Shown: positions 32,308 to 41,334, counted from the first letter of the stretch. The stretch: DNA of 64,000 bases from MR-S7 sp000400995 (GCF_045291395.1 NZ_CP152342.1:3100001-3164000), one strand, 5' to 3'. The notes: generated by a model not told the origin, from the letters alone. Made by a program: numbers and translations.

Positions 32308-32859
32308 ATGAATGCATGTCTGATAGTGATAGATGCCCAGGAATCCTTCCGCCACCGCCCGTTCTTCACCGAGCGTGGCCTGCCCGCCTACCTCGCCGCG
32401 CAGAACGCGCTGATCGAGGGCTGCGCGGCGCGCGGCATCCCCATCGTGCGCGTGCTGCACAGCGACGGGCCTGACGTGCCCGCCAACCCCTTCTCCCAGG
32501 CCTCGGGCCACGTGCGTGCGCTGCAGGGGCTGGCCGCGTTCGACGCGGCGGCCACTTTCACCAAGTCGCGCCACAGCGCGCTGGTGGGCACGGGGCTCGG
32601 CGTGTGGCTCACGCAGCGCGGCATCCAGCGCCTGATCGTGAGCGGCATCCGCACCGAGCAGTGCTGCGAGACCACCACGCGCCACGCGAGCGACCTCGGC
32701 TGGACCGTGGACTTCGTGACCGAGGCCACGATGACCTGGGACATGGCCCAGCCCGACGGCCGCACGCTCGCCGCCGCCGACATCCAGGCCCGCACCGCCA
32801 CCGTGCTGGCCGGACGCTTCGCCACGCTGCGTACCGTGCAGGAGGCGCTGGCCGCATGA
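32308..32859 (+). CDS. Isochorismatase-like cysteine hydrolase
   Basis: 183 residues. The catalytic triad of the family can be placed: Asp 9 (LIVIDAQESF), Lys 86 (FTKSRHSAL) and Cys 119 (SGIRTEQCCETTTRHA). Such enzymes hydrolyse small amides (nicotinamidase type) or act on similar substrates. Here the usual Val after the Cys is replaced by a second Cys. Its stop overlaps the start of a GlxA-type regulator (ATGA), a pairing often seen, so the regulator probably senses the related substrate. Start: ATG 32308, four codons inside a longer frame. Confidence 0.88.
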   Translation: MNACLIVIDAQESFRHRPFFTERGLPAYLAAQNALIEGCAARGIPIVRVLHSDGPDVPANPFSQASGHVRALQGLAAFDAAATFTKSRHSALVGTGLGVWLTQRGIQRLIVSGIRTEQCCETTTRHASDLGWTVDFVTEATMTWDMAQPDGRTLAAADIQARTATVLAGRFATLRTVQEALAA

Positions 32860-33833
32860 GCGGCACGGTCCGCGCCGTCTTCGCGCTGCTGCCCGGCAGC
32901 CTGGCGCTGGACTGGGCCGGGCCAGCCGAGGCGCTGCGCATCGCCAACCAGCGGCTGGCGGCGCGCGGCGAAGCGGAGCGCTTCCGCATCGAGTTCGCCG
33001 GGCCCGAGGCCGCGGCCGACAGCTCCGTCGGCGTGCGGCTCGCGGGCCTGCAGCCGCTGCCCGCGCTGGACGGCAGCGCGCCCGCCTGGGTGGTGCTGCC
33101 GGGCCTGGCGGGCAGCATCGACCTGGACGCCCCGCCCGCACGCGCTCTGCTCCACTGGCTGCGCGGCCTGCGCCCGGCCGAGGGGCGGCTGGAGCTGGTG
33201 ACCATCTGCGCGGGCGCCCTGCTGGCCGCGCGCGCCGGCCACCTCGCGGGGCGGCGCGCGACCACGCACCACCAGCACCTGGAGGACCTGCGCGCCGCCG
33301 AGCCGCGCTGCGAAGTGCAGGCCAACCGCGTCTTCGTCTCCGACGGGCCGGTGCACAGCAGCGCCGGCGTTACCACCGGCATCGACCTGGTGCTGGAACG
33401 CATCGCCCACGCCTGCGGCCCCGCACTGGCCGCGCAGGTCGCCCAGACCATGGTGGTCGCGCTGCGCCGCGGGCCGCAGGACCCCGCGCTCTCGCCCTTC
33501 CTGCACCACCGCAACCACCTGCACGCCGCGCTGCACCGCGTGCAGGACGCCGTCAGCCAGCAGCCCGCCGCCGGCTGGACCGTGGCCGCCATGGCGCGCG
33601 CGGCCCACGTCACGCCGCGCCACCTGGCCCGCCTCTTCCTGGAGCACGCGGGCATCGCCCCACTGCAGTACCTGCGCCGCATCCGCCTGGCCACGGCCGA
33701 GGCGGCGCTGCGCTCGGGCGCCGGGGTCACGCAGGCGGCGCTGCTGGCGGGCTTCGCATCGGACACGCAGCTGCGCCGCGCGTGGCGGCATTTCGGGCTG
33801 GCCGGCACGCCGTCGGCGCTGTGCGACGCCTGA
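32856..33833 (+). CDS. GlxA-type transcriptional regulator (DJ-1/PfpI domain plus AraC HTH)
   Basis: 325 residues. The N-terminal half is a DJ-1/PfpI-like domain (FALLPGSLALDWAGPAEALR, ELVTICAGALLAARAGHLAG, RRATTHH). The C-terminal 100 residues form an AraC helix-turn-helix pair (WTVAAMARAAHVTPRHLARL, then RRAWRHFGLAGTPSAL). The Cys of the nucleophile elbow (TICAGA) is retained. It is translationally coupled to the cysteine hydrolase and probably controls it. Confidence 0.9.
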   Translation: MSGTVRAVFALLPGSLALDWAGPAEALRIANQRLAARGEAERFRIEFAGPEAAADSSVGVRLAGLQPLPALDGSAPAWVVLPGLAGSIDLDAPPARALLHWLRGLRPAEGRLELVTICAGALLAARAGHLAGRRATTHHQHLEDLRAAEPRCEVQANRVFVSDGPVHSSAGVTTGIDLVLERIAHACGPALAAQVAQTMVVALRRGPQDPALSPFLHHRNHLHAALHRVQDAVSQQPAAGWTVAAMARAAHVTPRHLARLFLEHAGIAPLQYLRRIRLATAEAALRSGAGVTQAALLAGFASDTQLRRAWRHFGLAGTPSALCDA

Positions 33834-33930
33834 TCCAGGCCCCTCGCCAACGCCGGGACGTTGGGCTATCCTGCCGGCTGTGCCGCAGCCTTGCGCCACC
33901 CCGATTCAACACAACCAAGGAAGACACCGC

Positions 33931-34323
33931 ATGACCATTCTCGTCGCCTATGTTCCTCGCCCCGAAGGCCAGGCCGCTCTGGACAAGGGCATAGAAATCG
34001 CCACCCGCCGCAACGAACGCCTGGTCGTCGTGAACGCCGGCCCGGGCGGCCGCCAGGAGGACCCGAGCCTCATCAACGGCTACGAGGCCGAGCGCGTCGA
34101 GGAGCGCCTGTCGGCACTGCCCATCCAGGCGGAGTTCAAGCAGTTCGTGCGCGGCAAGAGTGCGATCGAGGAAATCGAGGAGATGGTCGAGCAGCTGCAG
34201 GTGTCGGTGCTCATCATCGGCCTGCGCAAGCGCTCGCCCGTAGGCAAGCTGCTGCTGGGCAGCATGGCGCAGGAGATCCTGCTGAACGTGCCCTGCCCGG
34301 TGCTGGCCGTCAAGGCCGCCTGA
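33931..34323 (+). CDS. Universal stress protein (UspA family)
   Basis: 130 residues from the ATG at 33931. TILVAYVPRPEGQAALDKGI at the start and LIIGLRKRSPVGKLLLGSMA, QEILLNVPCPVLAVKA at the end follow the UspA fold. The nucleotide-loop GxxGxG is altered (GLRKRSPVGKLLLGS), so ATP binding is plausible but not certain. It is a single gene ending at a composite hairpin repeat, next to PPK2 (convergent). A role in stress survival is inferred from family. Confidence 0.9.
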   Translation: MTILVAYVPRPEGQAALDKGIEIATRRNERLVVVNAGPGGRQEDPSLINGYEAERVEERLSALPIQAEFKQFVRGKSAIEEIEEMVEQLQVSVLIIGLRKRSPVGKLLLGSMAQEILLNVPCPVLAVKAA

Positions 34324-34333
34324 CGCTAACGCG

Positions 34334-34427
34334 AAAACAATAGCTGCTTGCGCTTGGTGTACCGAGGTTTCAGCATGGAAACATGCTGGATTCTTTAAGT
34401 ATCAAGCGCAAGCAGCTTCTTTTTTGA
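34334..34427. repeat. Composite palindromic repeat, copy 6
   Basis: AATAGCTGCTTGCGCTTG and CAAGCGCAAGCAGCTTCTT form the outer stem. CCAGCATG-type inner arms (TTTCAGCATG, CATGCTGGAT) form an inner one. It sits between two convergent genes and ends in TTTTTT. Confidence 0.85.
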
Positions 34428-34442
34428 TAGTACCCGGCCGCC

Positions 34443-35357
34443 TCAGTACACCTCGGGCACGTACATGGACGCGGGCACGGGCTGGCGGAAGTAGTCCGGG
34501 TTGCGCACCCGCGCCGGCAGTACCACCGCGGGGTGCGGCACTTCCTCGTAGGGCAGCTGGCCCAGCAGGTGCGCAATGCAGTTGAGCCGCGCCTTCTTCT
34601 TGTCCACTGCCTGCACCACCCACCACGGCGCCTCGGGGATGTGGGTACGCTCCAGCATCGCCTCCTTGGCCTTGGTGTATTCCTCCCAGCGCACGCGGCT
34701 CTCCAGGTCCATGGGGCTGAGCTTCCACTGCTTGAGTGGGTCGTGGATGCGGCCCAGAAAGCGCAGGTGCTGCTCCTCGTCGGTGATGGAGAACCAGTAC
34801 TTGACCAGCGTGATGCCCGAGCGCACGAGCATCTTCTCGAACTCCGGCACGCTGCGGAAGAACTCCTCGTACTCGTCGTCGGTGCAAAAGCCCATGACGC
34901 GCTCGACACCCGCGCGGTTGTACCAGCTGCGGTCGAACAGCACGATCTCGCCCGCCGCGGGCAGGTGCGCCACGTAGCGCTGGAAGTACCACTGCGTGCG
35001 CTCGCGGTCGTTGGGCGCGGGCAGCGCGGCCACGCGCACCACGCGCGGGTTCAGTCGTTGGGTAATGCGCTTGATCACGCCGCCCTTGCCCGCCGCGTCG
35101 CGCCCCTCGAACAGGATCACCACCTTCTGGCGCGTGTGCTGCACCCAGTCCTGCAGCTTGACCAGCTCACCCTGCAGGCGGAACAGCTCGCGGAAGTAGC
35201 GCTGGCGCTCCAGCCGGTCCTCGGGGGAGCGCACGCCCTCCTCGTCCCACTGGCGGTCTTCGATTTCCAGCTCCAGCTCTTCGTCGTAGCCGTCCACCAG
35301 TTCGTCGGCGATGCGCTGCAGGATGTCTTGGGAGGGAAGGTCGGAGAAAAAAGTCAT
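34443..35357 (-). CDS. ppk2: Polyphosphate kinase 2 family protein
   Basis: 304 residues from the ATG at 35357. PPK2 enzymes use inorganic polyphosphate to phosphorylate nucleoside mono- or diphosphates. Walker A is LFEGRDAAGKGGVIKRI (about 83-96), Walker B EIVLFDRSWYNRAGVERVMG, and the lid region RFLGRIHDPLKQWKLSPMDL is intact. A single PPK2 domain with an N-terminal acidic extension fits class I (NDP kinase-like), though class cannot be proven by eye. It lies downstream of the palindromic element at 35425-35705. Confidence 0.93.
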   Translation of the reverse strand: MTFFSDLPSQDILQRIADELVDGYDEELELEIEDRQWDEEGVRSPEDRLERQRYFRELFRLQGELVKLQDWVQHTRQKVVILFEGRDAAGKGGVIKRITQRLNPRVVRVAALPAPNDRERTQWYFQRYVAHLPAAGEIVLFDRSWYNRAGVERVMGFCTDDEYEEFFRSVPEFEKMLVRSGITLVKYWFSITDEEQHLRFLGRIHDPLKQWKLSPMDLESRVRWEEYTKAKEAMLERTHIPEAPWWVVQAVDKKKARLNCIAHLLGQLPYEEVPHPAVVLPARVRNPDYFRQPVPASMYVPEVY

Positions 35358-35424
35358 GGGCGGAAGGAGGCACGAAGGCAGCGGCCATGGTGGCCGCATT
35401 CCGTGTCCGCCGTGTGACAAACCA

Positions 35425-35705
35425 GAGCGTGTTCAAAGCCCTTTCATGGCGCCCGTTGCCCCGTCAAGGGGGCAGCTGTTAGGCGCAAGGCGCAGCCGGG
35501 CTGGTGGCCCCGGCGAGCATTTGCGCGGCCGGCCAGGCAACGCGGCAGATGCCCCCTTGACGGGGCAACCCTTCGGGCAAGGCAGCAGAAAGCCGCACTC
35601 TTCGTTGCCCACCTTGTCCAGGCCGCCAGCATGGCCTGCGGTGCGTGCCTAGATTGCGGCTGTCTGCTGCCTTGCGGACACCATGAAAAGACTTTGAACA
35701 CGCTC
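35425..35705 (-). mobile_element. MITE-like palindromic element forming a three-way junction
   Basis: Outer 30-base inverted repeats (35425-35454 and 35676-35705) begin GAGCGTGTTCAAAG and match at 26 of 30 positions. All four differences are transitions that become G-U pairs in minus-strand RNA. Inside are two further inverted repeats. One is a perfect 20-mer starting GTTGCCCCGTCAAGG (35455-35474 with 35550-35569). The other is a 21-mer with one mismatch, GCAAGGCAGCAGA... (35577-35597 with 35655-35675). It has no ORF and fills the sirB1-ppk2 gap up to the base before the sirB1 stop. Confidence 0.75.
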
Positions 35706-36548
35706 TCAGGCGCGGCGCAGCGCGCCCACGAGGGAGGTGATCGCCTGCGCGTCGTCCGCCTGCGCCGCGTGTGCGAGATAGATTTCCAGGTCTTCGGCCG
35801 CCTGCCGGTGATGGCCCAACTCCGCGCGGGCCAGGCCGCGGTCGCGCCATTCCGTCCAGGCATCCGGCAGCAGCACGAGCAGGCGGTCCTGCACGGCGAC
35901 CTGGCGCTCCCAGTCCTCGCGCGCCCGGTGGATTTCCTTGAGGTTGCGCAGCATGCGCGCCAGGATGTCGCGCGCGGTCGCGGCCTGCAGGTACAGCCCC
36001 AGCGGCGCTTCGTGCTGCGCATCCTCCGTGGCGCCGCGCCGGAAGGGCTCCAGCCGTTCGGCGAGCGCCTCGCGCGAGAGCGACTCGCCCGTCATCGGGT
36101 CGATCACCACCTGCCCCGCGGGCAGCAGCACCTTGACCAGGAAGTGCCCCGGGAACGCGATGCCCTGCGCCCGCAGGCCCACGCCCTGCGCCAGTTCCAG
36201 CCAGAGCACGGCCAGCGAGATCGGGATGCCGCGCCGCGTGCGCAGCACGGCGTGCAGGTAGCTGTTGTCGGGCGCGTAGTAGTCGTTCAGGTTGCCGCTG
36301 AAGCCCAGGTCGCCGTAGAAGAACTGGTTGAGCGCGCCCAGCCGTTGCAGCGCCCCCGCGTCGGCCGGCAGGCGGCGGCGCAGGCGGGCCTGGAGCTGGT
36401 CCATGTCGCCCAGGATCTGCTGCACGTCCAGGCCGGGCTCCTCGTCGTGCGCGATGCAGGCGGCCGCCTCCAGCAGCGGCACGTCGTCGCCCTGCACCAG
36501 GGCGGCGAAATATTCCAGGGGCGTGGGAACGTCGTAGCGCAGCGGCAT
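35706..36548 (-). CDS. SirB1-family protein (transglutaminase-like plus TPR)
   Basis: 280 residues from the ATG at 36548. The N-terminal domain has the SirB1 signature NDYYAPDNSYLHAVLRTRRG followed by IPISLAVLWLELAQGVGL and FPGHFLVKV. The C-terminal 90 residues form TPR-like helices (DRLLVLLPDAWTEWRDRGLA, RAELGHHRQAAEDLEIYLA). The family is conserved in proteobacteria, is often near prmC or murJ, and is of unresolved function. It starts four bases after murJ ends, so the two form an operon. Confidence 0.9.
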   Translation of the reverse strand: MPLRYDVPTPLEYFAALVQGDDVPLLEAAACIAHDEEPGLDVQQILGDMDQLQARLRRRLPADAGALQRLGALNQFFYGDLGFSGNLNDYYAPDNSYLHAVLRTRRGIPISLAVLWLELAQGVGLRAQGIAFPGHFLVKVLLPAGQVVIDPMTGESLSREALAERLEPFRRGATEDAQHEAPLGLYLQAATARDILARMLRNLKEIHRAREDWERQVAVQDRLLVLLPDAWTEWRDRGLARAELGHHRQAAEDLEIYLAHAAQADDAQAITSLVGALRRA

Positions 36549-36552
36549 GGTC

Positions 36553-38118
36553 TCAACGGCGCAGTAGCTGGCGCAGCCGCAGCCCGCAGGCCCACAGCGC
36601 GCCGAAGTAGAGCAGCACCGCCGCGCACAGCAGCAGCGCCAGCAGGCCCGCGCGGCGCAGCTCGGTGGCGCGCAACGCCAGCCAGTCGAAGTGCTGCGCG
36701 CCCCAGGCCAGGAACACCGCCAGCAGCGCGCTGGCCGCGAGCACCTGCCCTGCGAAGCGCGCCCAGCCCGGCCGCGGCTGGAAGCTGCCGCGCCGCACCA
36801 GCCCCGTGAGCAGCCACAGCGCGTTGATGAGCGCCCCCAGGCCGATGGACAGGGCCAGCCCCGCATGCGCGAGCAGCGGCACCAGCGCCACGTTCATGAG
36901 CTGCGTGGCCACCAGCACCACGATGGCGATGCGCACCGGCGTGCGGATGTCCTGGCTGGCGTAGTAGCCCGGCGCCAGCACCTTGATGGCCACCAGCCCG
37001 AGCAGGCCCACGCCATAGCCCGCAAGCGCCACCGAGATGCGGCCCACGTCGCTGCCCTGCAGCGCGCCGTGGTGGAACAGCGTGGCCACCAGCGGCTGGG
37101 CGAACACCAGTAGCCCCACGGCGCAGGGCACGGCCAGCAGCACCACGATGCGCAGGCCCCAGTCGAGCATGGCCGAATAGCGCTCGCCGTCGCCCGCCGC
37201 CCGGGCCGCCGCGAGCTGCGGCGTGAGCACCACGCCCAGCGCCACGCCCAGCAGCGCGGTGGGAAACTCCATGAGCCGGTCGGCGTAGAACAGCCAGGTC
37301 ACGCTGCCCGGCTGCAGGTACGAGGCAATCTGCGTGTTGATCATCAGCGAGATCTGCGCCACGCCCACGCCCAGCAGCGCAGGCGCCATCAGCGTGAGGA
37401 TGCGGCGCACGCCCGCGTCGCCCCAGGCGGCGCGCACGCGCCCCCAGGTCATGCCGATGCGCGGCAGCAGGCCCAGGCGCACCAGGGCCGGCACCTGCAC
37501 CGCCAGCTGCAGCACGCCGCCGGCCATCACGCCGCCCACCATCGCGTAGATGGGCTCGATGCCGCGCGCCGCGAGCTGCGGCGCGCCCAGCCAGGCGGCG
37601 GCGATCATGCACAGGTTCAGCAGCACCGGCGTGGCCGCCGGCACAGCGAAGCGCTTCCAGGTGTTGAGCACGCCCGCGGCCAGCGCCACCAGCGACATGA
37701 AGCCGATGTAGGGGAACATCCAGCGCGTCATGACGATGGCCGCGTCGAAGCCCGCCGGATCCTGCCGCAGCCCGCTGGCCAGCAGCCACACGAGCAGCGG
37801 CGCGCCCGCGACGCCCAGCACGCAGGCCAGCAGCAGCACCCAGAACAAGGCGGTGGCCACGGCATCGACCAGACCGCGCGTGGCCTCCTCGCCATGCTGG
37901 GCCTTGTGCGCCGCCAGCACCGGCACGAAGGCCTGGCTGAACGCCCCCTCGGCGAACAGGCGGCGAAACAGGTTGGGGATGCGGAAAGCGACGTTGAACG
38001 CGTCGGTGAGCACGTTGGCCCCGAACATCGAGGCCATGAGCAGGTCGCGTACCAGGCCCGTCACGCGCGAGGCCAGGGTCAGCAGCGAAACGGTGGAGGC
38101 GGCTTTGAACAGGGACAC
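36553..38118 (-). CDS. murJ: Lipid II flippase MurJ
   Basis: 521 residues with about 14 hydrophobic helices. It flips lipid II across the inner membrane for peptidoglycan synthesis. Family signatures: SLLTLASRVTGLVRDLLMAS, AFNVAFRIPNLFRRLFAEGA, FSQAFVPVL, and ADRLMEFPTALLGVALG. The start is GTG at 38118 (VSLFKAASTVS), where all homologues begin; the frame upstream to 38208 has no family character. It is divergent from rpsT and followed by the SirB1 gene. Confidence 0.95.
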   Translation of the reverse strand: MSLFKAASTVSLLTLASRVTGLVRDLLMASMFGANVLTDAFNVAFRIPNLFRRLFAEGAFSQAFVPVLAAHKAQHGEEATRGLVDAVATALFWVLLLACVLGVAGAPLLVWLLASGLRQDPAGFDAAIVMTRWMFPYIGFMSLVALAAGVLNTWKRFAVPAATPVLLNLCMIAAAWLGAPQLAARGIEPIYAMVGGVMAGGVLQLAVQVPALVRLGLLPRIGMTWGRVRAAWGDAGVRRILTLMAPALLGVGVAQISLMINTQIASYLQPGSVTWLFYADRLMEFPTALLGVALGVVLTPQLAAARAAGDGERYSAMLDWGLRIVVLLAVPCAVGLLVFAQPLVATLFHHGALQGSDVGRISVALAGYGVGLLGLVAIKVLAPGYYASQDIRTPVRIAIVVLVATQLMNVALVPLLAHAGLALSIGLGALINALWLLTGLVRRGSFQPRPGWARFAGQVLAASALLAVFLAWGAQHFDWLALRATELRRAGLLALLLCAAVLLYFGALWACGLRLRQLLRR

Positions 38119-38171
38119 TGCCGCGAGTGTATGCGCTTGCCGGCGCGGCGGCCCGAAAACGGCGGCTGCGC

Positions 38172-38177
38172 TATAAT
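38172..38177 (+). promoter_or_regulatory. -10 box of the rpsT promoter
   Basis: A consensus TATAAT lies 46 bases before the rpsT start codon; no clear -35 was found at normal spacing. Confidence 0.6.
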
Positions 38178-38222
38178 GGTCGGCTTTGCTGACAACATCC
38201 TCAGACACAAGGAATACACATC

Positions 38223-38522
38223 ATGGCATCTGCTAAGCCGAAGAAAAAGAACCCCCGCCTGGCATCGGGCCGCAAGCGCGCCCGCCAAGGCCTCAAGCTG
38301 AACGCCGCGAACACATCGCTGCGCTCCAAATACCGCACCGCCGTCAAGAACGTCGAGAAGGCCGTCCTGGCCGGCGACAAGACCAAGGCCACCGAACTGT
38401 TCGCCAAGGCCCAGTCCGTGCTGGACACGATCGCCGACAAGGGCATCTTCCACAAGAACAAGGCCGCTCGCGACAAGAGCCGCCTGTCCGCCAAGGTGAA
38501 AGCCCTGGCCCTGGCCGCCTGA
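38223..38522 (+). CDS. rpsT: 30S ribosomal protein S20
   Basis: 99 residues, very Lys/Arg/Ala-rich. MASAKPKKKNPRLASGRKRA, RQGLKLNAANTSLRSKYRTA and GIFHKNKAARDKSRLSAKVK are diagnostic of bS20, which stabilises the 5' domain of 16S rRNA. AAGGAA precedes the ATG. Strong promoter and terminator; monocistronic. Divergent placement next to murJ is typical of Burkholderiales. Confidence 0.97.
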   Translation: MASAKPKKKNPRLASGRKRARQGLKLNAANTSLRSKYRTAVKNVEKAVLAGDKTKATELFAKAQSVLDTIADKGIFHKNKAARDKSRLSAKVKALALAA

Positions 38523-38593
38523 CCCTCTTCAGGCAACAGCCCGGGCGGCCCTGCCGCCCGCCGTTTGCAACGGGTGCGCTGTCAGCAAAGCAG

Positions 38594-38619
38594 AAAAACC
38601 GCCTTCGGGCGGTTTTTTT
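38594..38619 (+). terminator. Intrinsic terminator of rpsT
   Basis: AAAAACCGCC, loop TTCG, GGCGG, TTTTTTT. The A-run on the left makes it usable from both strands, so it also serves the convergent DUF3579 gene. Confidence 0.93.
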
Positions 38620-38667
38620 GTGCCCGCGGCACGCAGTGCCGGGCGCCCAAAGAAAAGGCCTGAGGGG

Positions 38668-38988
38668 TCAGGCCTTGGGGTCGGGCAGCAGGCAGGCTTC
38701 GACGACCTGCAGGCCATTGTCCTTCGCGAAGTTCATCACGAAGTCCCAGGCCATGGGCTCGTGGTCCTGCAGGTCGCGGTGGACCACCACGCACTTCACG
38801 CCGTTCAGCGCGGTGGGCAGGCACCAGGGGGAATAGCCCAGGTGGCTGCCGGGCGAGGTGCGCGCGCCGCCGGGGCGGAACTGGCTCATGACGCCTGCCA
38901 GCCGCTCGGCCCAGTCGCTGGGCCGGAAGGTTCTCCCTTCGTGCGTCACGCCTTGGATGAAGACTTCTTTGGAAGAGGGAGCAACCAT
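38668..38988 (-). CDS. DUF3579-family protein
   Basis: 106 residues. The N-terminal IQGVTHEGRTFRPSDWAERL, then AGVMSQFRPG and the segment SPWCLPTALNGVKCVVVHRD with EPMAWDFVMNFAKDNGLQV, are the DUF3579 family pattern. The family is small, found in betaproteobacteria, and usually lies next to argD/argF, as here. The function is unknown. It is divergent from argD. Confidence 0.9.
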   Translation of the reverse strand: MVAPSSKEVFIQGVTHEGRTFRPSDWAERLAGVMSQFRPGGARTSPGSHLGYSPWCLPTALNGVKCVVVHRDLQDHEPMAWDFVMNFAKDNGLQVVEACLLPDPKA

Positions 38989-39182
38989 CGGTATGGGGTC
39001 GTTGGAGAGGGCCGCGGCCTTGTGCGCCGCGAACCCGCGATTCTAACTCTTATAGAAGACTTGGCCTCAATGCCCCTCCGTGCCTGCATGACAGTGATGC
39101 GCAATCCTCAACGTTGCGCACGAGGGCAGCCCCTAGAATCGTGCTTCGTTTTTTCGTCACCGTACCGTCTGGAGATTTCCGC

Positions 39183-40379
39183 ATGACCGCATTCGTCGAG
39201 GCTGCCTCGCCCCACGTGATGAACACCTATGGCCGCGTGCCCATCGCGCTGGAGCGCGGCCAGGGCTGCCGCGTGTGGGACGTGAACGGCAAGGAGTACC
39301 TCGACGGACTCGGTGGCATCGCCGTGAACACGCTCGGCCACAACCATCCCAAGCTGGTGCCCGCGCTGCAGGACCAGCTAGCCAAGCTGATCCACACCTC
39401 CAACTACTACCACGTGCCGGGGCAGGAGCAGCTCGCCGCCAAGCTCGTGGAGCTGTCGGGCATGCAGAACGTGTTCTTCTGCAATTCCGGCCTGGAGGCC
39501 AACGAAGCCGCACTCAAGATCGCGCGCAAGTACGGCGTGGACAAGGGCATCGCCAAGCCCGAGATCGTGGTCTATGAAAAGGCGTTCCACGGCCGCTCGA
39601 TCGCCACCATGTCGGCCACGGGCAACCCCAAGATCTACAGCGGCTTCGGCCCCCTGGTCGAAGGCTTCATCCGCGTGCCGCTCAACGACATCGAGGCCAT
39701 CAGGAAAGCCACCGAAGGCAACCCCAACGTCGTGGCGGTGTTCTTTGAAACCATCCAGGGCGAAGGCGGCATCAACCCCATGCGCGTGGAATACCTGCAG
39801 CAGCTGCGCACGCTGTGCGACGAGCGCGGCTGGCTCATGATGATCGACGAAGTGCAATGCGGCGTGGGCCGCACCGGCAAATGGTTCGCGCACCAATGGG
39901 CCGGCATCGTGCCCGACGTGATGCCCCTGGCCAAGGGCCTGGGCTCGGGCGTGCCGATCGGCGCCGTCGTGGCCGGCCCGAAGGCCGCCGACGTGCTCCA
40001 GCCCGGCAACCACGGCACCACCTTCGGCGGCAACCCGCTGGCCATGCGGGCGGGCGTGGAGACCCTGCGCATCATGGAAGAAGAGGGCCTGCTGGCCAAC
40101 GCCGCGAAGGTGGGGGACCACCTGAAGGCCGCGTTGCAGCGCGAGCTGGGCAGCCTGCCCGGCGTGAAGGACATCCGCGGCCAGGGCCTGATGCTGGGCA
40201 TCGAGCTGGACAAGCCCTGCGGCGCCCTGATCGGCCGCGCAGCCGAAGCGGGCCTGCTGCTCTCGGTCACGGCCGACAGCGTGATCCGCCTGGTGCCGCC
40301 GCTGATACTGACGACCGCCGAGGCCGACGAGATCGTCGCCAAGCTGACCCCGCTGGTCAAAGCCATCCTGGCCGAATGA
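39183..40379 (+). CDS. argD: Acetylornithine/succinyldiaminopimelate aminotransferase
   Basis: 398 residues, class III PLP aminotransferase acting in arginine (and possibly lysine) synthesis. FCNSGLEANEAALKIARKYG binds the cofactor phosphate, MIDEVQCGVGRTGKWFAHQW supplies the Asp contacting PLP, and LAKGLGSGVPIGAV carries the Schiff-base Lys at about residue 251. The ATG at 39183 is chosen over 39114 because homologues start just before HVMNTYGRVP. argF follows 16 bp downstream. Confidence 0.94.
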   Translation: MTAFVEAASPHVMNTYGRVPIALERGQGCRVWDVNGKEYLDGLGGIAVNTLGHNHPKLVPALQDQLAKLIHTSNYYHVPGQEQLAAKLVELSGMQNVFFCNSGLEANEAALKIARKYGVDKGIAKPEIVVYEKAFHGRSIATMSATGNPKIYSGFGPLVEGFIRVPLNDIEAIRKATEGNPNVVAVFFETIQGEGGINPMRVEYLQQLRTLCDERGWLMMIDEVQCGVGRTGKWFAHQWAGIVPDVMPLAKGLGSGVPIGAVVAGPKAADVLQPGNHGTTFGGNPLAMRAGVETLRIMEEEGLLANAAKVGDHLKAALQRELGSLPGVKDIRGQGLMLGIELDKPCGALIGRAAEAGLLLSVTADSVIRLVPPLILTTAEADEIVAKLTPLVKAILAE

Positions 40380-40395
40380 AGACAATCGACCCCGT

Positions 40396-41313
40396 ATGAA
40401 GCACTACCTGCAATTCAGCGACTTCACCGCCGACGAATACCACTACCTGTTCTCGCGCGCCGCCATCATCAAGGGCAAGTTCAAGAGCTACGAGAAGCAC
40501 CACCCGCTCTCCGACCGCACGCTGGCCATGATCTTCGAGAAGGCCAGCACGCGCACGCGCGTGAGCTTCGAGGCGGGCATGTACCAGCTCGGCGGCTCGG
40601 TGGTGCACCTGACCACGGGCGACAGCCAGCTCGGCCGCGCCGAGCCCATCGAGGACAGCGCGCGTGTCATCAGCCGCATGGTGGACCTGGTGATGATCCG
40701 CACCTTCGGCCAGGAGAAGATCGAGCGCTTCGCCGAGTTCTCGCGCGTGCCGGTCATCAACGGCCTGACCAACGAGTTCCACCCCTGCCAGATCCTGGCC
40801 GACCTGTTCACCTACATCGAGCACCGCGGCTCCATCGCCGGAAAGACCGTGGCGTGGGTGGGCGACGGCAACAACATGGCCAACACCTGGCTGCAGGCCG
40901 CCGACCTGCTGGGCTTCACGGTGCACGTGAGCACGCCCGGCGGCTACGAGGTTCATGAAAAGCTCGCCTTCGGCGGCCGCATGCCGCGCGGGGGCTGCTA
41001 CAAGGTCTTCAAGGACCCGCTGGAAGCCTGCAAGGACGCCGACCTGGTGACCACCGACGTGTGGACCAGCATGGGCTACGAGGCCGAGAACGAGGCCCGC
41101 CGCAAGGCCTTCACCGACTGGTGCGTGGACGCCGAGATGATGGCCGCGGCGCGCCCCGACGCCCTGTTCATGCACTGCCTGCCCGCGCACCGCGGCGAGG
41201 AAGTGATGGCCGACGTGATCGACGGCCCCCAGTCCGTCGTCTGGGACGAGGCGGAAAACAGGATGCACGTGCAAAAGGCACTCATGGAGTACCTTTTGCT
41301 CGGCCGCATATAA
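40396..41313 (+). CDS. argF: Ornithine carbamoyltransferase
   Basis: 305 residues. It joins carbamoyl phosphate and ornithine to give citrulline in arginine synthesis. The carbamoyl-phosphate motif STRTRVSFEAGM lies at residues 51-62, FHPCQILADL in the middle, and HCLPAHRGEEV (catalytic Cys) near residue 258. The order argD-argF after DUF3579 is a recognisable betaproteobacterial layout. AATCGACCCCGT precedes the ATG; the two genes are probably co-transcribed. Confidence 0.96.
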   Translation: MKHYLQFSDFTADEYHYLFSRAAIIKGKFKSYEKHHPLSDRTLAMIFEKASTRTRVSFEAGMYQLGGSVVHLTTGDSQLGRAEPIEDSARVISRMVDLVMIRTFGQEKIERFAEFSRVPVINGLTNEFHPCQILADLFTYIEHRGSIAGKTVAWVGDGNNMANTWLQAADLLGFTVHVSTPGGYEVHEKLAFGGRMPRGGCYKVFKDPLEACKDADLVTTDVWTSMGYEAENEARRKAFTDWCVDAEMMAAARPDALFMHCLPAHRGEEVMADVIDGPQSVVWDEAENRMHVQKALMEYLLLGRI

Positions 41314-41334
41314 GCCCCTTCCCACACCCTTCCC

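Noticed and set aside
36287..37789. 500-codon Arg/Ala/Gly-rich frame overlapping murJ
   Set aside because: Shadow frame of murJ and sirB1, both of which carry all their family motifs.
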